DNA of 64,000 nucleotides from Pelomonas sp051857475 (lineage in GTDB: Bacteria > Pseudomonadota > Gammaproteobacteria > Burkholderiales > Burkholderiaceae_C). A program made the position numbers and the translations under genes. The stretch is taken from positions 1,550,001 through 1,614,000 of the forward strand of contig NZ_JBPZGZ010000001.1 in NCBI RefSeq assembly GCF_051857475.1, in the 5' to 3' direction. The notes beneath the pieces are model-generated. The model was given only the letters and a program-made list of their open reading frames with translations, had not been told where the DNA came from and did not search any database. This document shows positions 26,101-33,435 of this stretch, piece by piece (within the stretch, counting starts at the first letter, position 1; each line of letters opens with the position of its first letter).

Positions 26101-26150
26101 GTGATTTCCTCAGCGGGGAGGATCTGGAGCTAAGGCTAGCAGGCACGTGA
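23115..26150 (+). CDS. Outer-membrane usher-like protein with duplicated N-terminal domain
   Basis: This 1011-residue protein has a signal peptide (ALRLALAALAAWPLMALA). Two tandem copies of the same domain of about 130 residues follow (about 30-165 and 172-300). Each has a strand like LEVQVDGRKLAQPLDVF and a shared FEPRLA-DIYVS-QLL-RWL motif. The central part (about 330-850) is beta-rich and contains plug-like and barrel segments such as WDVTLYYNDQLLGYQSS and GNEFRLVFHG-type strands. The C-terminus carries a SdrD-like/CNA-B fold (VDRNMNGIRDPGEEF near 825) and a regulatory-like beta sandwich (EIEGTIHLVEAGG). Ushers normally have one N-terminal domain, so the duplication is unusual. It is cotranscribed with the chaperone and subunits. 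Confidence 0.8.
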   Translation: MARCALRLALAALAAWPLMALASPDDAPTPLRQLEVQVDGRKLAQPLDVFQTDYQVLLPLAAVSRLLGLNVRVQPATGLAAGTLPGSGEPFCLDLIESSMRIGERRQSFEPRLAQAIGGDIYVSTQLLARWLSLEVAVDLPHWQLRLRARDSTAVAVAPSPSPRPAPHRIDENNLLVLEVMLDGQVISDSFAAYQDGTQTLLPLGELSRLLTLAIQVKPDRGSAEGRLPRDRAFALNLPEALASVAGREQNFEPRLAGVVGDDIYVSRQLLMRWLPLDLQLDLATLKLKVIPSEKLPLQERLERERLAAALAGLQPAERPNYPYAPSTPAAIGVPSIDQSLGADARYGRHSRQYKGAYTAYLTSDLLGMEGSAYVLKTQDKATPDLRVTLARNDPDGGLLGPLKARSVALGNLALPSVRNVMQGSAKGNGVAVSNRPLDQPNSFDRHSLRGDLPPGWDVTLYYNDQLLGYQSSRADGQYAFDDLPLSFGANEFRLVFHGPLGQLRVEKQSFLLDQASVKPGEVFYTLASQVADDGSVRSVAQADIGLGKKLTGKLGLVRRPRLVGGVATEAMDYGQLGLLAYLDAMILSGQLTGMRGGALGELGLKTRLGGFALDALHTQRQGSFDSDQFTARRRDELRLQGGVKLGALPRLMLDISALRSTLDYGGTDLQLALRTSLMYWGTALSNSLRWQRSGDQTTTDGALQVSRRVADIGLNAQFNYRVQPGSSLQAVAISADRNLADGYQLNAGLLRSMDSGLTLVSAGLAKNLGSFGMAVSASYSSQRELALGLQLFVALDRDPRSGRWQFDGQPLAGTGAVSARAFVDRNMNGIRDPGEEFVPNAGFILNGGGRHPRLTDAGGIAFLNRLAPGRYADIALDPATLEDPQWKPLTPGVRVLPRPGRVEQLEFPVVVTSEIEGTIHLVEAGGKKRGIGDAQVQLVDAKGEVIATTTSSADGYYLFHQVTPGALRLRIAPEQAAKLKLKGALERKLDVPANGDFLSGEDLELRLAGT

Positions 26151-26173
26151 CACCGCACGCGGAAACCCCAGGC

Positions 26174-26626
26174 TCACGCCCCGCGTTGTCTCACTTCCCA
26201 CCGCGCATCTTTGAAATCGGCCACGCAGTCGTGCGGGAACAGGCCCGAAAACCCCTGCAGCCTCGCGTAGCTCGAGAAGCCAGAAGCAATCAACGACTGG
26301 ATCGCTGCTTGGGAAAGCAGCGCTTTCTCCGGAATGCTCACGCGGCTGATCGACGCAAAAGGAACGGGGGTGGCGCGCAAATCACTCCAGGCGTCGAAAA
26401 CAAAGATGTCCTGTTCTCGGACAAGAGCGAAAGACTTCCCATCACTCATTCCCAGGCCTTGGACGTAGTAGAGCGCCAGGCCCGCTTCGACATCCACCAA
26501 GCGGGAATGCAGGTATTCGACATGCCCCTCGCGGGGATGGTGCTGCAGCCATTGCACCAACGAGCGGTGCTCCGCAATCAGAACCGTCGGCTGCGTCCCG
26601 GTCAGATCGTCGAACCTATAGGCCAT
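26174..26626 (-). CDS. Hypothetical protein of low GC content
   Basis: I take ATG 26626 as start, giving 150 residues, because the only earlier in-frame starts are not ATG. I do not recognise the sequence. It has a WLQHHPREGHVEYLHSRLVDVEAG stretch and ends basic. No signal or membrane segment is present, so it should be cytoplasmic. Base composition is about 55-60% GC by hand count, clearly below the 70% of its neighbours. It sits alone in the gap between the usher and ispD, with the usher gene converging from the other side. Recent acquisition is the simplest explanation. Confidence 0.55.
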   Translation of the reverse strand: MAYRFDDLTGTQPTVLIAEHRSLVQWLQHHPREGHVEYLHSRLVDVEAGLALYYVQGLGMSDGKSFALVREQDIFVFDAWSDLRATPVPFASISRVSIPEKALLSQAAIQSLIASGFSSYARLQGFSGLFPHDCVADFKDARWEVRQRGA

Positions 26627-26657
26627 CGTGCCCCCATTACCCTGGATCAAGCTCGAC

Positions 26658-27353
26658 TCACGATGGCAACCAACGTTCGGCCAGCTCGAAGTCTTCCGGC
26701 CAGGTCACCTTGAAGTTGGCCATCGACGCGCGCACTAGCAGCGGCGCCAGGCCCAGGGCTTCGACGGCACTGGCCTCGTCCGTGGCCGCGGCGCCCATGG
26801 CCGTCAGCGCCTTTTCGACCAGGCCGAGGCGGAACATCTGCGGCGTCTGCGCGGCCCATTTGTCGCGCCGGTCGACGGTGGCGGTGACGCGACTGTCGCC
26901 ATCACCCGCCTTCAGCGTGTCGGCGATGGGCTGGGCCAGCAGGCCGCCGACGATGTCGGTCGCGCAGGCATCGATCAGGGCGTCGACCCACTCCGGCCGC
27001 AGCAGGCAGCGCGCGGCGTCATGCACCAACACCCAGTCTTCATCGGCCGCGCCGCGGCGTCGCAGCTCGGCCAGACCACCCAGCACGCTCTCGGCCCGGC
27101 TGGCGCCGCCAACGCGGGCCACCCAGGCCTTGCAGTCCGGCACGGCCGCCTCGAAGCGGTCATCGGCAGGCGACAGCACCACCAGGGTCTGGACGATGCG
27201 AGGCACGGCCGCGAGGGCGGCCAGCGTGTGAGCCAGCATCGGGCGGCCGGCGATCTCGACGTATTGCTTGGGCATTCCGGCGCCGGAGCGCTCGCCGATG
27301 CCGGCGGCCGGCACCAGGGCATAGCAGCACGGGCTGCGAGGGTCTGTCGTCAT
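26658..27353 (-). CDS. ispD: 2-C-methyl-D-erythritol 4-phosphate cytidylyltransferase IspD
   Basis: The start ATG 27353 gives 231 residues. Signatures are the nucleotide loop ALVPAAGIGERSGAGMPKQY, the GGASRAESVLGGL helix and VLVHDAARCLLRPEWVD. The end region contains QTPQMFRLGLVEKAL, ATDEASAVEALG and VTWPEDFELAERWL. It makes CDP-methylerythritol in the MEP pathway. Its start is 8 bases past the bestrophin stop, so it is the tail of a minus-strand operon of unrelated genes. Its usual partner ispF is about 9 kb downstream on the same strand. Confidence 0.95.
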   Translation of the reverse strand: MTTDPRSPCCYALVPAAGIGERSGAGMPKQYVEIAGRPMLAHTLAALAAVPRIVQTLVVLSPADDRFEAAVPDCKAWVARVGGASRAESVLGGLAELRRRGAADEDWVLVHDAARCLLRPEWVDALIDACATDIVGGLLAQPIADTLKAGDGDSRVTATVDRRDKWAAQTPQMFRLGLVEKALTAMGAAATDEASAVEALGLAPLLVRASMANFKVTWPEDFELAERWLPS

Positions 27354-27361
27354 CGGCGGAA

Positions 27362-28312
27362 TTAGAGCAGCAGGTAGTCCACCGGCTGCAGGGGCGGCGG
27401 CGTATCGGCGTCGCCCAGGGCCTGGCGCAGCTCGATCTCGATGCCGCGGCACAGGGCGTCCAGCGGCAGGTCGTTGGCCTCGGTGCCGAAGGGCTCCTCG
27501 ATCTCGTCGCCCAAAGCGTCCAAGCCGAAAAAAGTGTAGGCCACGATGGCGACGACCAGCGGCGTCATCAGCCCGATGGCATCGACCAGGCCGAAGGGCA
27601 GCAAAAAGCAGTAGAGATAGGCCGTACGGTGCAGCAGCAGCGCATAGGAAAACGGCAGCGGCGTGTTGCGGATGCGCTCGCAGCCCGCGGCTGCGGCCGT
27701 CATGGCGCTCAGCGTCGCATCGATTTCGACGGCGCGCATGCCGTCCAGCAGGCCGTCCTGCCGGCAGCGCGCCAAGTCGGCGCCCTGGTTCAGCATCAGC
27801 GCGGCCGGGCGGTTGTGGCCCGGTCTGAGCGCTGACAGTTCAGCCGGCACGACCAGGCCCTGCAGGCTGGAGTCGTCCTCCGGCTTTCCGCGCAGCAAGG
27901 CCTTCAGCGCATGGCAGAACGCCGCCGTGCGCAGCAGCAGGCGCACGCGCGTGTCGCCCAGGTCGCGCGCAGCGGCTTGCGGCATGGGCCAGTCGATGAG
28001 GTGCAGCACCTGGCGGGCCAGGTTGCGCGAGCGCTGCACCAGCTCGCCCCAGAGCTTGCGCGCCTCCCAGTAGCGGTCGTAGCAGGAGCTGTTGCGAAAG
28101 CCGAGGAAGACGGCCAGCGGCAGGCCCATCAGCGAAAAGGGAATGGCCGACAGCATCCACATCGCCGTCTCGCGCGGCAAGGCGCGGTGCACCAGGGTGA
28201 CGATGACGGCCAGCAGCACATTGGCCAGCAGCACGCCGCGGATGCGCGTCAGGATGGAGCCGCGCAGCACGAAGAAGAGCCGCAGGGCAGAGGGGCGCTG
28301 GCGAAGGATCAT
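27362..28312 (-). CDS. Bestrophin-family membrane channel protein
   Basis: The start ATG 28312 overlaps the upstream hydrolase stop (ATGA at 28309-28312) and gives 316 residues. Hydrophobic helices occur at both ends. Family signs are LRLFFVLRGSILTRIR near the start, IPFSLMGLPLAVFLGFRNSSCYDRYWEARKLWGE and the terminal ALGDEIEEPFGTEANDLPLD. These match bacterial bestrophins (YneE/DUF2244-type relatives), which form pentameric ion channels. Ion selectivity cannot be told. It is the third gene in an operon from aldolase to ispD. Regulation probably comes from the operon promoter near 29940. Confidence 0.88.
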   Translation of the reverse strand: MILRQRPSALRLFFVLRGSILTRIRGVLLANVLLAVIVTLVHRALPRETAMWMLSAIPFSLMGLPLAVFLGFRNSSCYDRYWEARKLWGELVQRSRNLARQVLHLIDWPMPQAAARDLGDTRVRLLLRTAAFCHALKALLRGKPEDDSSLQGLVVPAELSALRPGHNRPAALMLNQGADLARCRQDGLLDGMRAVEIDATLSAMTAAAAGCERIRNTPLPFSYALLLHRTAYLYCFLLPFGLVDAIGLMTPLVVAIVAYTFFGLDALGDEIEEPFGTEANDLPLDALCRGIEIELRQALGDADTPPPLQPVDYLLL

Positions 28313-29190
28313 GGTGGCGGCATTGTCTTCGCCAGCGCATGTTGCACGGCGGCGAGGACGGCCTGCGGGGCTTCCATCTGCGGGTAATGGCCGACGCGCG
28401 GCAGCTCGACGACGTCCGCCGGGATCTTCAGCTCGCGCAGCCTCGCGATCATGTGGGCGCCCGAGATCGGATCGGCGCTGCCATTGATGACGGTCAGCGG
28501 CACCGGGCAGTTCTTCAGGGCGCCCACCCAGCGCTCGCGGTTCTCGCGGCGCTCGACCATGTAGCGGATCAAGCCGGGCAGCGCGAGACGGCCGTGGTCG
28601 CGGCTCATCAGCGTCCACATCGCGTCCAGCTCGGTTTCAGTCGGTTTGGCGTCGCCCGCGATGGCGGTCAGATTGGCGCCGAGCTTGGCGCGGCTGGACA
28701 GGCGCGCGATCAGCGGGCCCAGGGGCGACAGCAGCAGTTTTTGCAACAGCACCGGGCGATGCGTCTCGGGGAAGAGGCCGCCATTGAGCAGGATGACGCC
28801 GCGCAGCTTGACGGGCAGGCGTCCATCGATGGCGCGGGCAATGAGCTCCTGCGCCACGGTATCGCCCAGGTCATGGGCCAGCACGACGCATTCGCCAACG
28901 CCGGCTTGCGACAGCGCCGCGAGAAAGAGGTCCGCCTGCTCGCCCACCGTGTAGCGATGCCCGCGCGGCTTGGCCGACAAGCCCAGGCCCAGCATGTCGG
29001 CGGCGACAAGGCGGTGCGTCCGGGCCAGGTCGGGCCAGAGCTTGCACCAGTCCCAGCTCGCCGTCGGGAAGCCGTGGATCAGCAGCAGCGGCGGTGCATC
29101 TTTCGGCCCGTCAGTGCGCAGAAAGACCTTGTGGCCGTTGAAGCCGAAGTAGCGGCCCGCCGCCGCCCAAGTCTCGACGCTCGGGATCAC
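28309..29190 (-). CDS. Alpha/beta hydrolase, haloalkane dehalogenase/epoxide hydrolase type
   Basis: The 293-residue protein starts with GTG at 29190 inside a GTGA overlap with the aldolase stop. HGFPTASW (39-46) is the oxyanion motif. The nucleophile region reads AHDLGD, so Asp107 replaces the usual serine. That is the mark of haloalkane dehalogenases and epoxide hydrolases rather than esterases. VGHYPQME near the end holds the catalytic histidine. The cap region (KLLLSPLGPLIARLSSRAKLG) is intact. A substrate cannot be inferred. The coupling to a class II aldolase suggests a small catabolic unit, but this is inference. Confidence 0.85.
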   Translation of the reverse strand: MIPSVETWAAAGRYFGFNGHKVFLRTDGPKDAPPLLLIHGFPTASWDWCKLWPDLARTHRLVAADMLGLGLSAKPRGHRYTVGEQADLFLAALSQAGVGECVVLAHDLGDTVAQELIARAIDGRLPVKLRGVILLNGGLFPETHRPVLLQKLLLSPLGPLIARLSSRAKLGANLTAIAGDAKPTETELDAMWTLMSRDHGRLALPGLIRYMVERRENRERWVGALKNCPVPLTVINGSADPISGAHMIARLRELKIPADVVELPRVGHYPQMEAPQAVLAAVQHALAKTMPPP

Positions 29191-29936
29191 GCGTCGTGCC
29201 CGGGGTTCTGGCGCGACAACCGGCGCAGCAGGCCCGGCCAGGCCAGTTCGGCTCCGGAGCCGCGCATGACCTTGTCGCTCTGGGCGCGGATGCCGGCCAG
29301 GATCTGCTGCGGGATGCGAATCAGCTCGCCGCCGCCGGCCTGGGCCGCGATCTGGATCTCGCAGGCGCGCTGCAGCATGAACATCTTCAGGAAGGTGTCG
29401 GCGGCGCTGTGGCCCAGCGTCAGCAGGCCGTGGTTGCGCAGCATCATCAGCGAGGCCTTGCCGAGGTCGGCGACGAGACGGACCTTCTCCTCCGGGTTCA
29501 GCGCCACGCCCTCGTAGTCGTGATAGCTGAGGGACGCCAGCGGGAACAGGCTGTGCTGGGAGATCGGCAACAGGCCCTCGCGCTGGGTGCTGACCGCCAC
29601 GCCGGCCACGGTGTGCAGATGCATGACGAACTTCGCGTCCTCACGCGCCTCGTGCACGGCGCTGTGGATGATGAAGCCGGCCGGGTTGACGTTGTAGTCG
29701 CTGGGCGCGACCTTCTCGCCGGCTTGGTCGACCTTGACCAGGCTGCTGGCCGTGATCTCGTCGAACATCATCCCGTAAGGGTTGATGAGGAAGTGGTGCT
29801 CCGGCCCCGGTACACGGGCCGAGATGTGGGTGAAGATCAGGTCGTCCCAACCGTGCAGGGCGGCCAGGCGATACAGGGCGGCAAGGTCGCAGCGGACGGC
29901 CCATTCCTCCGGGGCGCAGTTCAGCGTTTGGCTCAC
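29187..29936 (-). CDS. Class II aldolase/adducin family protein
   Basis: GTG 29936, seven bases after GAGGAG, gives 249 residues. Longer upstream frames lack a ribosome-binding site. Family signs are THISARVPG, then HHFLINPYGMMFDEIT. VMHLHTVAGVAVS follows, with zinc ligands His106 and His108, and LMMLRNHGLLTLG lies further on. Members include fuculose-phosphate aldolase-like enzymes and decarboxylases. The substrate here is unknown. It is first in a minus-strand operon followed by the dehalogenase-like hydrolase, bestrophin and ispD. The gap to the divergent RlmN-like gene is 72 bases, and a GACAAT box lies at 29976-29981. Confidence 0.88.
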   Translation of the reverse strand: MSQTLNCAPEEWAVRCDLAALYRLAALHGWDDLIFTHISARVPGPEHHFLINPYGMMFDEITASSLVKVDQAGEKVAPSDYNVNPAGFIIHSAVHEAREDAKFVMHLHTVAGVAVSTQREGLLPISQHSLFPLASLSYHDYEGVALNPEEKVRLVADLGKASLMMLRNHGLLTLGHSAADTFLKMFMLQRACEIQIAAQAGGGELIRIPQQILAGIRAQSDKVMRGSGAELAWPGLLRRLSRQNPGHDA

Positions 29937-30008
29937 GGGTGTCTCCTCGTGAAAAGGCGTGATCCAGCATAGCGCCGACAATCGGGGGCTGTTGTCACCT
30001 CCGTTCCC

Positions 30009-31046
30009 ATGCTGATCGCCGACCTCCGCCAGCGCCTGCGCGCGCTGGGCGCCAACCCCGACCACGAAAGCCGCGTGCTGCGCCTCTGGCTGCAATGCCT
30101 GCCGCTGGACGGGGGCAAGCGGCCTCTGCAGGGCTGGCTGCCCAAGGCTGTCCACGAGGCCCTGCCCGGCCTGATGGCGGAGCTGGACGGCCTGCTGACC
30201 CTGCGCAGTGAGCATGCCGGCAGCGATGGCCAATCGGCGCGCCTGCTGCTGGGCCTGAACGACGGCCAGACGGTGGAGACGGTGCTGCTGCCGCGCGACG
30301 GTGTCTGCGTGTCCAGCCAGGTGGGTTGCGCCGTGGGCTGCCGCTTCTGCATGACCGGCGTGGACGGCCTGATCCGCCAGGTCGGCAGCGCCGAGATCGT
30401 CGCCCAGGTGGTGATGGCGCGGCGCAAGAACCCCAGGCTGAAGAAGGTCGTCTTCATGGGCATGGGCGAGCCCTCGCACAACCTCGCCAATGTGCTGGAC
30501 GCCATCACGCTGCTGGGCCGCGAAGGCGGCCTGGCGCACAAGCAGCTGGTGTTCTCGACGGTGGGCGACGAACGCGCCTTTGCGGCCCTGAACGAGGCCG
30601 AGGTCAAGCCGGCCCTGGCCCTGTCCCTGCACACGACCGACGCCGCCAAGCGCGCCGACCTGCTGCCGCGTGCGCCGCGCCTGTCGCCCGAAGACCTCGT
30701 CGAGGCCGCCGACGCCTATGGGCGGTCCAGCGGCTATCCCATCCAGTACCAGTGGACGCTGCTGGACGGCGTCAACGATGGCCCCGAGGAACTGGACGGC
30801 ATCGTGCGCCTGCTCAAGGGCCGTTATGGCCTCTTGAACATGATCCCCTTCAACACCGCCGAGGGACTGCCTTTCCAGCGCCCGAGCTGGGAACGCGCGC
30901 GAGACATCGCCGCCGAGCTGAGCAGCCGCGGCGTGCTGACCAAGCTGCGCGACTCGGCCGGCCAGGACGTGGAAGGCGGCTGCGGCCAGCTGCGCGCCCG
31001 CGAAGCCAAGGGCCGGCCGGCCCGGGTTGTGAGGATTCACGCCTGA
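30009..31046 (+). CDS. RlmN-family radical SAM rRNA/tRNA methyltransferase
   Basis: The 345-residue protein has all residues of the RlmN mechanism. The radical SAM cluster is C107-x3-C111-x2-C114 (GCAVGCRFCMTG). The methyl-carrier Cys100 lies in GVCVSSQ, and the catalytic Cys325 lies in EGGCGQL. FMGMGEP also fits. It would methylate C2 of an adenine, as RlmN does for A2503 of 23S rRNA and A37 of some tRNAs. It is shorter than typical RlmN (about 380), with a trimmed N-terminus. RlmN genes more often sit next to ndk or the hisS/ispG cluster. It may therefore be a second, specialised copy; whether another exists cannot be seen here. Confidence 0.85.
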   Translation: MLIADLRQRLRALGANPDHESRVLRLWLQCLPLDGGKRPLQGWLPKAVHEALPGLMAELDGLLTLRSEHAGSDGQSARLLLGLNDGQTVETVLLPRDGVCVSSQVGCAVGCRFCMTGVDGLIRQVGSAEIVAQVVMARRKNPRLKKVVFMGMGEPSHNLANVLDAITLLGREGGLAHKQLVFSTVGDERAFAALNEAEVKPALALSLHTTDAAKRADLLPRAPRLSPEDLVEAADAYGRSSGYPIQYQWTLLDGVNDGPEELDGIVRLLKGRYGLLNMIPFNTAEGLPFQRPSWERARDIAAELSSRGVLTKLRDSAGQDVEGGCGQLRAREAKGRPARVVRIHA

Positions 31047-31143
31047 ATCGAGGGTATCCGGGGAGCCGGGTACGGTCGGTTCCACAAGCAGAATCGCGAC
31101 GCCGCAACGCGAGGGGCGGCAAGAAGATGCTTTTGGAGGAGAC

Positions 31144-31743
31144 ATGACCCATTCCCAGTCGCTGCCCCAGCGCCTGCGCCTCGCCGCCCTGATCGCCGGC
31201 ACGGCCCTGTGCCTGCAGGCGACCGCGGCCCCCACGACGACCAAGTTCGACAGCACGGCCCAGCTCGGCGGCAGCACCCTGCAACTCAACGGCAAGGGCA
31301 CGCGGGTGCGTCTCGTCTTCAAGGCCTACGACATGGGCCTGTACACGACCAAGCATGTCGGTACCGCCGCCGAACTGCTGGCCCTGCAAGGCCCCAAGCG
31401 CCTGCAGTTCACCGCCCTGCGCGAACTGCCCGGCACCGACCTGGGCCGCCTCTTCCTGCGCGGCATCAGCGACAACACGCCGGCCGCGCAACTGACCCGC
31501 CACACGCTGGCCACCACCCGCCTCATCGAAGTCTTCTCCGGCAAGGCCAAGCTGATGCCGGGCGACACCTTCACGATGGACTTCGTGCCGGGCAAGGGCA
31601 CGCAGTTCTACATCCAGGGCCAGGCCCAGGGTGAGCCCATCGGCGACGACGAGTTCTTCGTCATGGTGCTGAAGATCTGGTTCGGCGAGTCGCCGGCCGA
31701 CGCCAATCTGCGCGACGCGCTGCTGCAAGGCCCCACGGCCTGA
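31144..31743 (+). CDS. Chalcone-isomerase-like periplasmic protein
   Basis: ATG 31144 lies just behind TTTTGGAGGAGAC and gives 199 residues with the signal-type start LRLAALIAGTALCLQATAA. The body fits bacterial chalcone-isomerase-like proteins: NGKGTRVRLVFKAYDMGLY, LQFTALRELPGTDLGRLF, RLIEVFSGKAKLMPGDTF, and the YIQGQAQGEPIGDDEFFVMVLKIWFG end. These proteins keep the fold but usually lack plant catalytic residues, so they are thought to bind fatty-acid-like ligands. It stands between the RlmN-like gene and czcI. No clear operon partner is seen. Confidence 0.85.
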   Translation: MTHSQSLPQRLRLAALIAGTALCLQATAAPTTTKFDSTAQLGGSTLQLNGKGTRVRLVFKAYDMGLYTTKHVGTAAELLALQGPKRLQFTALRELPGTDLGRLFLRGISDNTPAAQLTRHTLATTRLIEVFSGKAKLMPGDTFTMDFVPGKGTQFYIQGQAQGEPIGDDEFFVMVLKIWFGESPADANLRDALLQGPTA

Positions 31744-31763
31744 TGGCCGAAAGGCAGTCCTCC

Positions 31764-31769
31764 TAGAAT
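31764..31769 (+). promoter_or_regulatory. -10 box (TAGAAT) of the czcICBA cluster, leaderless arrangement
   Basis: TAGAAT ends 8 bases before the czcI ATG at 31778, leaving almost no 5' leader and no Shine-Dalgarno site. The same spacing is seen at other starts in this window: GACAAT 7 bases before 58658, TAATCT 7 bases before 15667, and TATGGT 10 bases before 18413. Leaderless translation is the likely outcome. Confidence 0.5.
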
Positions 31770-31777
31770 CCGCGGCC

Positions 31778-32110
31778 ATGCGCCGCTGGTTCCTCATCCT
31801 GCTGACCCTGCTCGTCGCCGCCCAGTTGTCCTGGGCGGGTGCCGAGCTGTGCTGCGTGGAGGAACTCGGCGGCAGCGGTAGCGCCTCGCTGGTCGTCAGC
31901 GAACAGGCCCACGCGGCCAAGGCCAGTGACACTCACCTGGTCTGCGAGACCGGGCATTGCCACTGTCACCACGCCGGTAGCGCGACGCCGCTGGCCGAGA
32001 GCGAGGCTCTCGAGATTCCTCAGGCCCTGGCTCTAGAGCCCGCTGATGCGTTGAGGCTCAAGTCCCACATCCCCGCCGGGCTCGAACGCCCCAATTGGCT
32101 GCGCGCCTGA
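31778..32110 (+). CDS. czcI: CzcI-like small metal-resistance protein
   Basis: The 110-residue product begins with a signal peptide (MRRWFLILLTLLVAAQLSWA) and then a short Cys/His-rich mature part, with AELCCVEELGG and CETGHCHCHHAG. This fits CzcI, a small periplasmic protein encoded just before czcC in Cupriavidus and related genera, where it affects induction of the efflux pump. The metal-binding run CHCHH is the clearest sign. It is 104 bases upstream of czcC on the same strand. No czcRS-type sensor and regulator pair is seen nearby. Confidence 0.75.
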   Translation: MRRWFLILLTLLVAAQLSWAGAELCCVEELGGSGSASLVVSEQAHAAKASDTHLVCETGHCHCHHAGSATPLAESEALEIPQALALEPADALRLKSHIPAGLERPNWLRA

Positions 32111-32151
32111 TCCGGCGCGCCGCTTCCCCACCTCCCCTTTTCTGAAGCGCA

Positions 32152-32168
32152 GGCACCCGACGGGTGCC
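32152..32168 (+). other. Perfect hairpin between czcI and czcC
   Basis: GGCACCC and GGGTGCC form a 7-bp stem with a GAC loop. No T run follows. Its position in the 104-base spacer suggests mRNA processing, or partial termination separating czcI from the pump genes. That is inference. Confidence 0.45.
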
Positions 32169-32214
32169 GGCCGCGCCGAACCGTCCGTCGTTGTTTCAAC
32201 CACCGGAGCGTTCG

Positions 32215-33429
32215 ATGCGAACCCCCTTGATGATTTTTCCAGCGCTGCTGATCGCGCTGGCCCCTGGCGTTGCAAACGCCATCACGCTGGCCGAGGCGAG
32301 AGCCCTGGCCCTCAACCACAACCCCGAACTGGCCACGGCCCGGCTGGAGATGCAGGCGCTGCAAGGCGCCGAGCTGCAAGCCGGCGCTCGTCCCAATCCC
32401 GAGCTGGGCGTCCTCATCGAAGACACACGCAGCGCGACGCGAACCAGCACCGTACAGCTGTCCCAGGCCATCGAGCTGGGCGGCAAGCGCGCGGCGCGCC
32501 AGGCCGCTTCGGCCCAGGCGCGCGAGCAGGCAGCCGTTGCTCTCGAAGCCAAACAAGCCGAAATCCGGGCCGCGGTCGACACGGCCTTCTTCGAGCTGCT
32601 GGCCGCCCAGGAGCAGCAGCGCCTGGCCGAGTCCTCGCTGGCGCTGGCCCAGGGCGCCGCTACCGCCGCCGAAAAACGCCTGCAGGCCGGCAAGGTCGCG
32701 CCACTGGAGCCCGCCAAAGCCCGCGTCGCCGAAGCTGACGCGCGCGCCGAGTTGGCACAGGCCAGGAGCAATCTGCTGCTGGCCCGTGGCCGCCTGTCCG
32801 CACTGTGGGGCCAGGGGCCGCAGGCCCTCACGCCGGCCGAGGGTGACGCCGGCGCCCTGCCCCGGCTGCCCGATGAGCAGCGCGTCGCCGAGCAAAGCCT
32901 CGACGCGCCGGCCCTGCGCCTGGCGCGGCTGGACATCGCGCGCCGCCAGGCGCTGACCAAAGGCGAACGCGCCCGCCGCACGCCCGATGTGACGGTCACC
33001 GTCGGTGCCAAGCGCGACGCCGAACTGGGCCGCACCCAGGCCGTCGTCGGCTTCAGCCTTCCCTTGCCCGTCCACGACCGCAACCAGGGTGCCCTGCTTG
33101 AAGCCTTGCACCGCGAGGACCAGGCCCGCGAAGCCCTGACCGTTGCGACGCTGAAGCTGCAAGGCGAAGTGGCCGAAGCCAGTGCCCGCCTGAGGCTGGG
33201 CCGCGAGCAGGTGCAACTGCTGCGCGACGAGGCCCTGCCGACGGCGCAGACCGCCTACGACGCGGCCCTCAAGGGCTATGAGCTCGGCAAGTTCGCCTTC
33301 CTGGACGTGCTGGACGCCCAGCGCACCCTCTTCCAGCTGCGCCGCCAGCTGCTGCAGGGCAGCACCGAGGCCCACCGCGCCGCCGCCGACCTGGATCGCC
33401 TGCTCGGCCGCAACACCTCCGAGGAATAG
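32215..33429 (+). CDS. czcC: CzcC outer-membrane factor (TolC family)
   Basis: The start ATG 32215 follows GGAG and gives 404 residues with a signal peptide (LMIFPALLIALAPGVANA). The mature part begins ITLAEARALALNHNPELA, the classic outer-membrane-factor start. It is long and helical with a repeat of the same plan in each half, for example ELGGKRAARQAASAQAREQ and YELGKFAFLDVLDAQRTLF. It forms the outer channel of the heavy-metal RND efflux complex. It is first of three tightly spaced genes (6 bases to czcB). The match is to CzcC/CusC-type proteins rather than to multidrug TolC. Confidence 0.9.
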   Translation: MRTPLMIFPALLIALAPGVANAITLAEARALALNHNPELATARLEMQALQGAELQAGARPNPELGVLIEDTRSATRTSTVQLSQAIELGGKRAARQAASAQAREQAAVALEAKQAEIRAAVDTAFFELLAAQEQQRLAESSLALAQGAATAAEKRLQAGKVAPLEPAKARVAEADARAELAQARSNLLLARGRLSALWGQGPQALTPAEGDAGALPRLPDEQRVAEQSLDAPALRLARLDIARRQALTKGERARRTPDVTVTVGAKRDAELGRTQAVVGFSLPLPVHDRNQGALLEALHREDQAREALTVATLKLQGEVAEASARLRLGREQVQLLRDEALPTAQTAYDAALKGYELGKFAFLDVLDAQRTLFQLRRQLLQGSTEAHRAAADLDRLLGRNTSEE

Positions 33430-33435
33430 AACATC

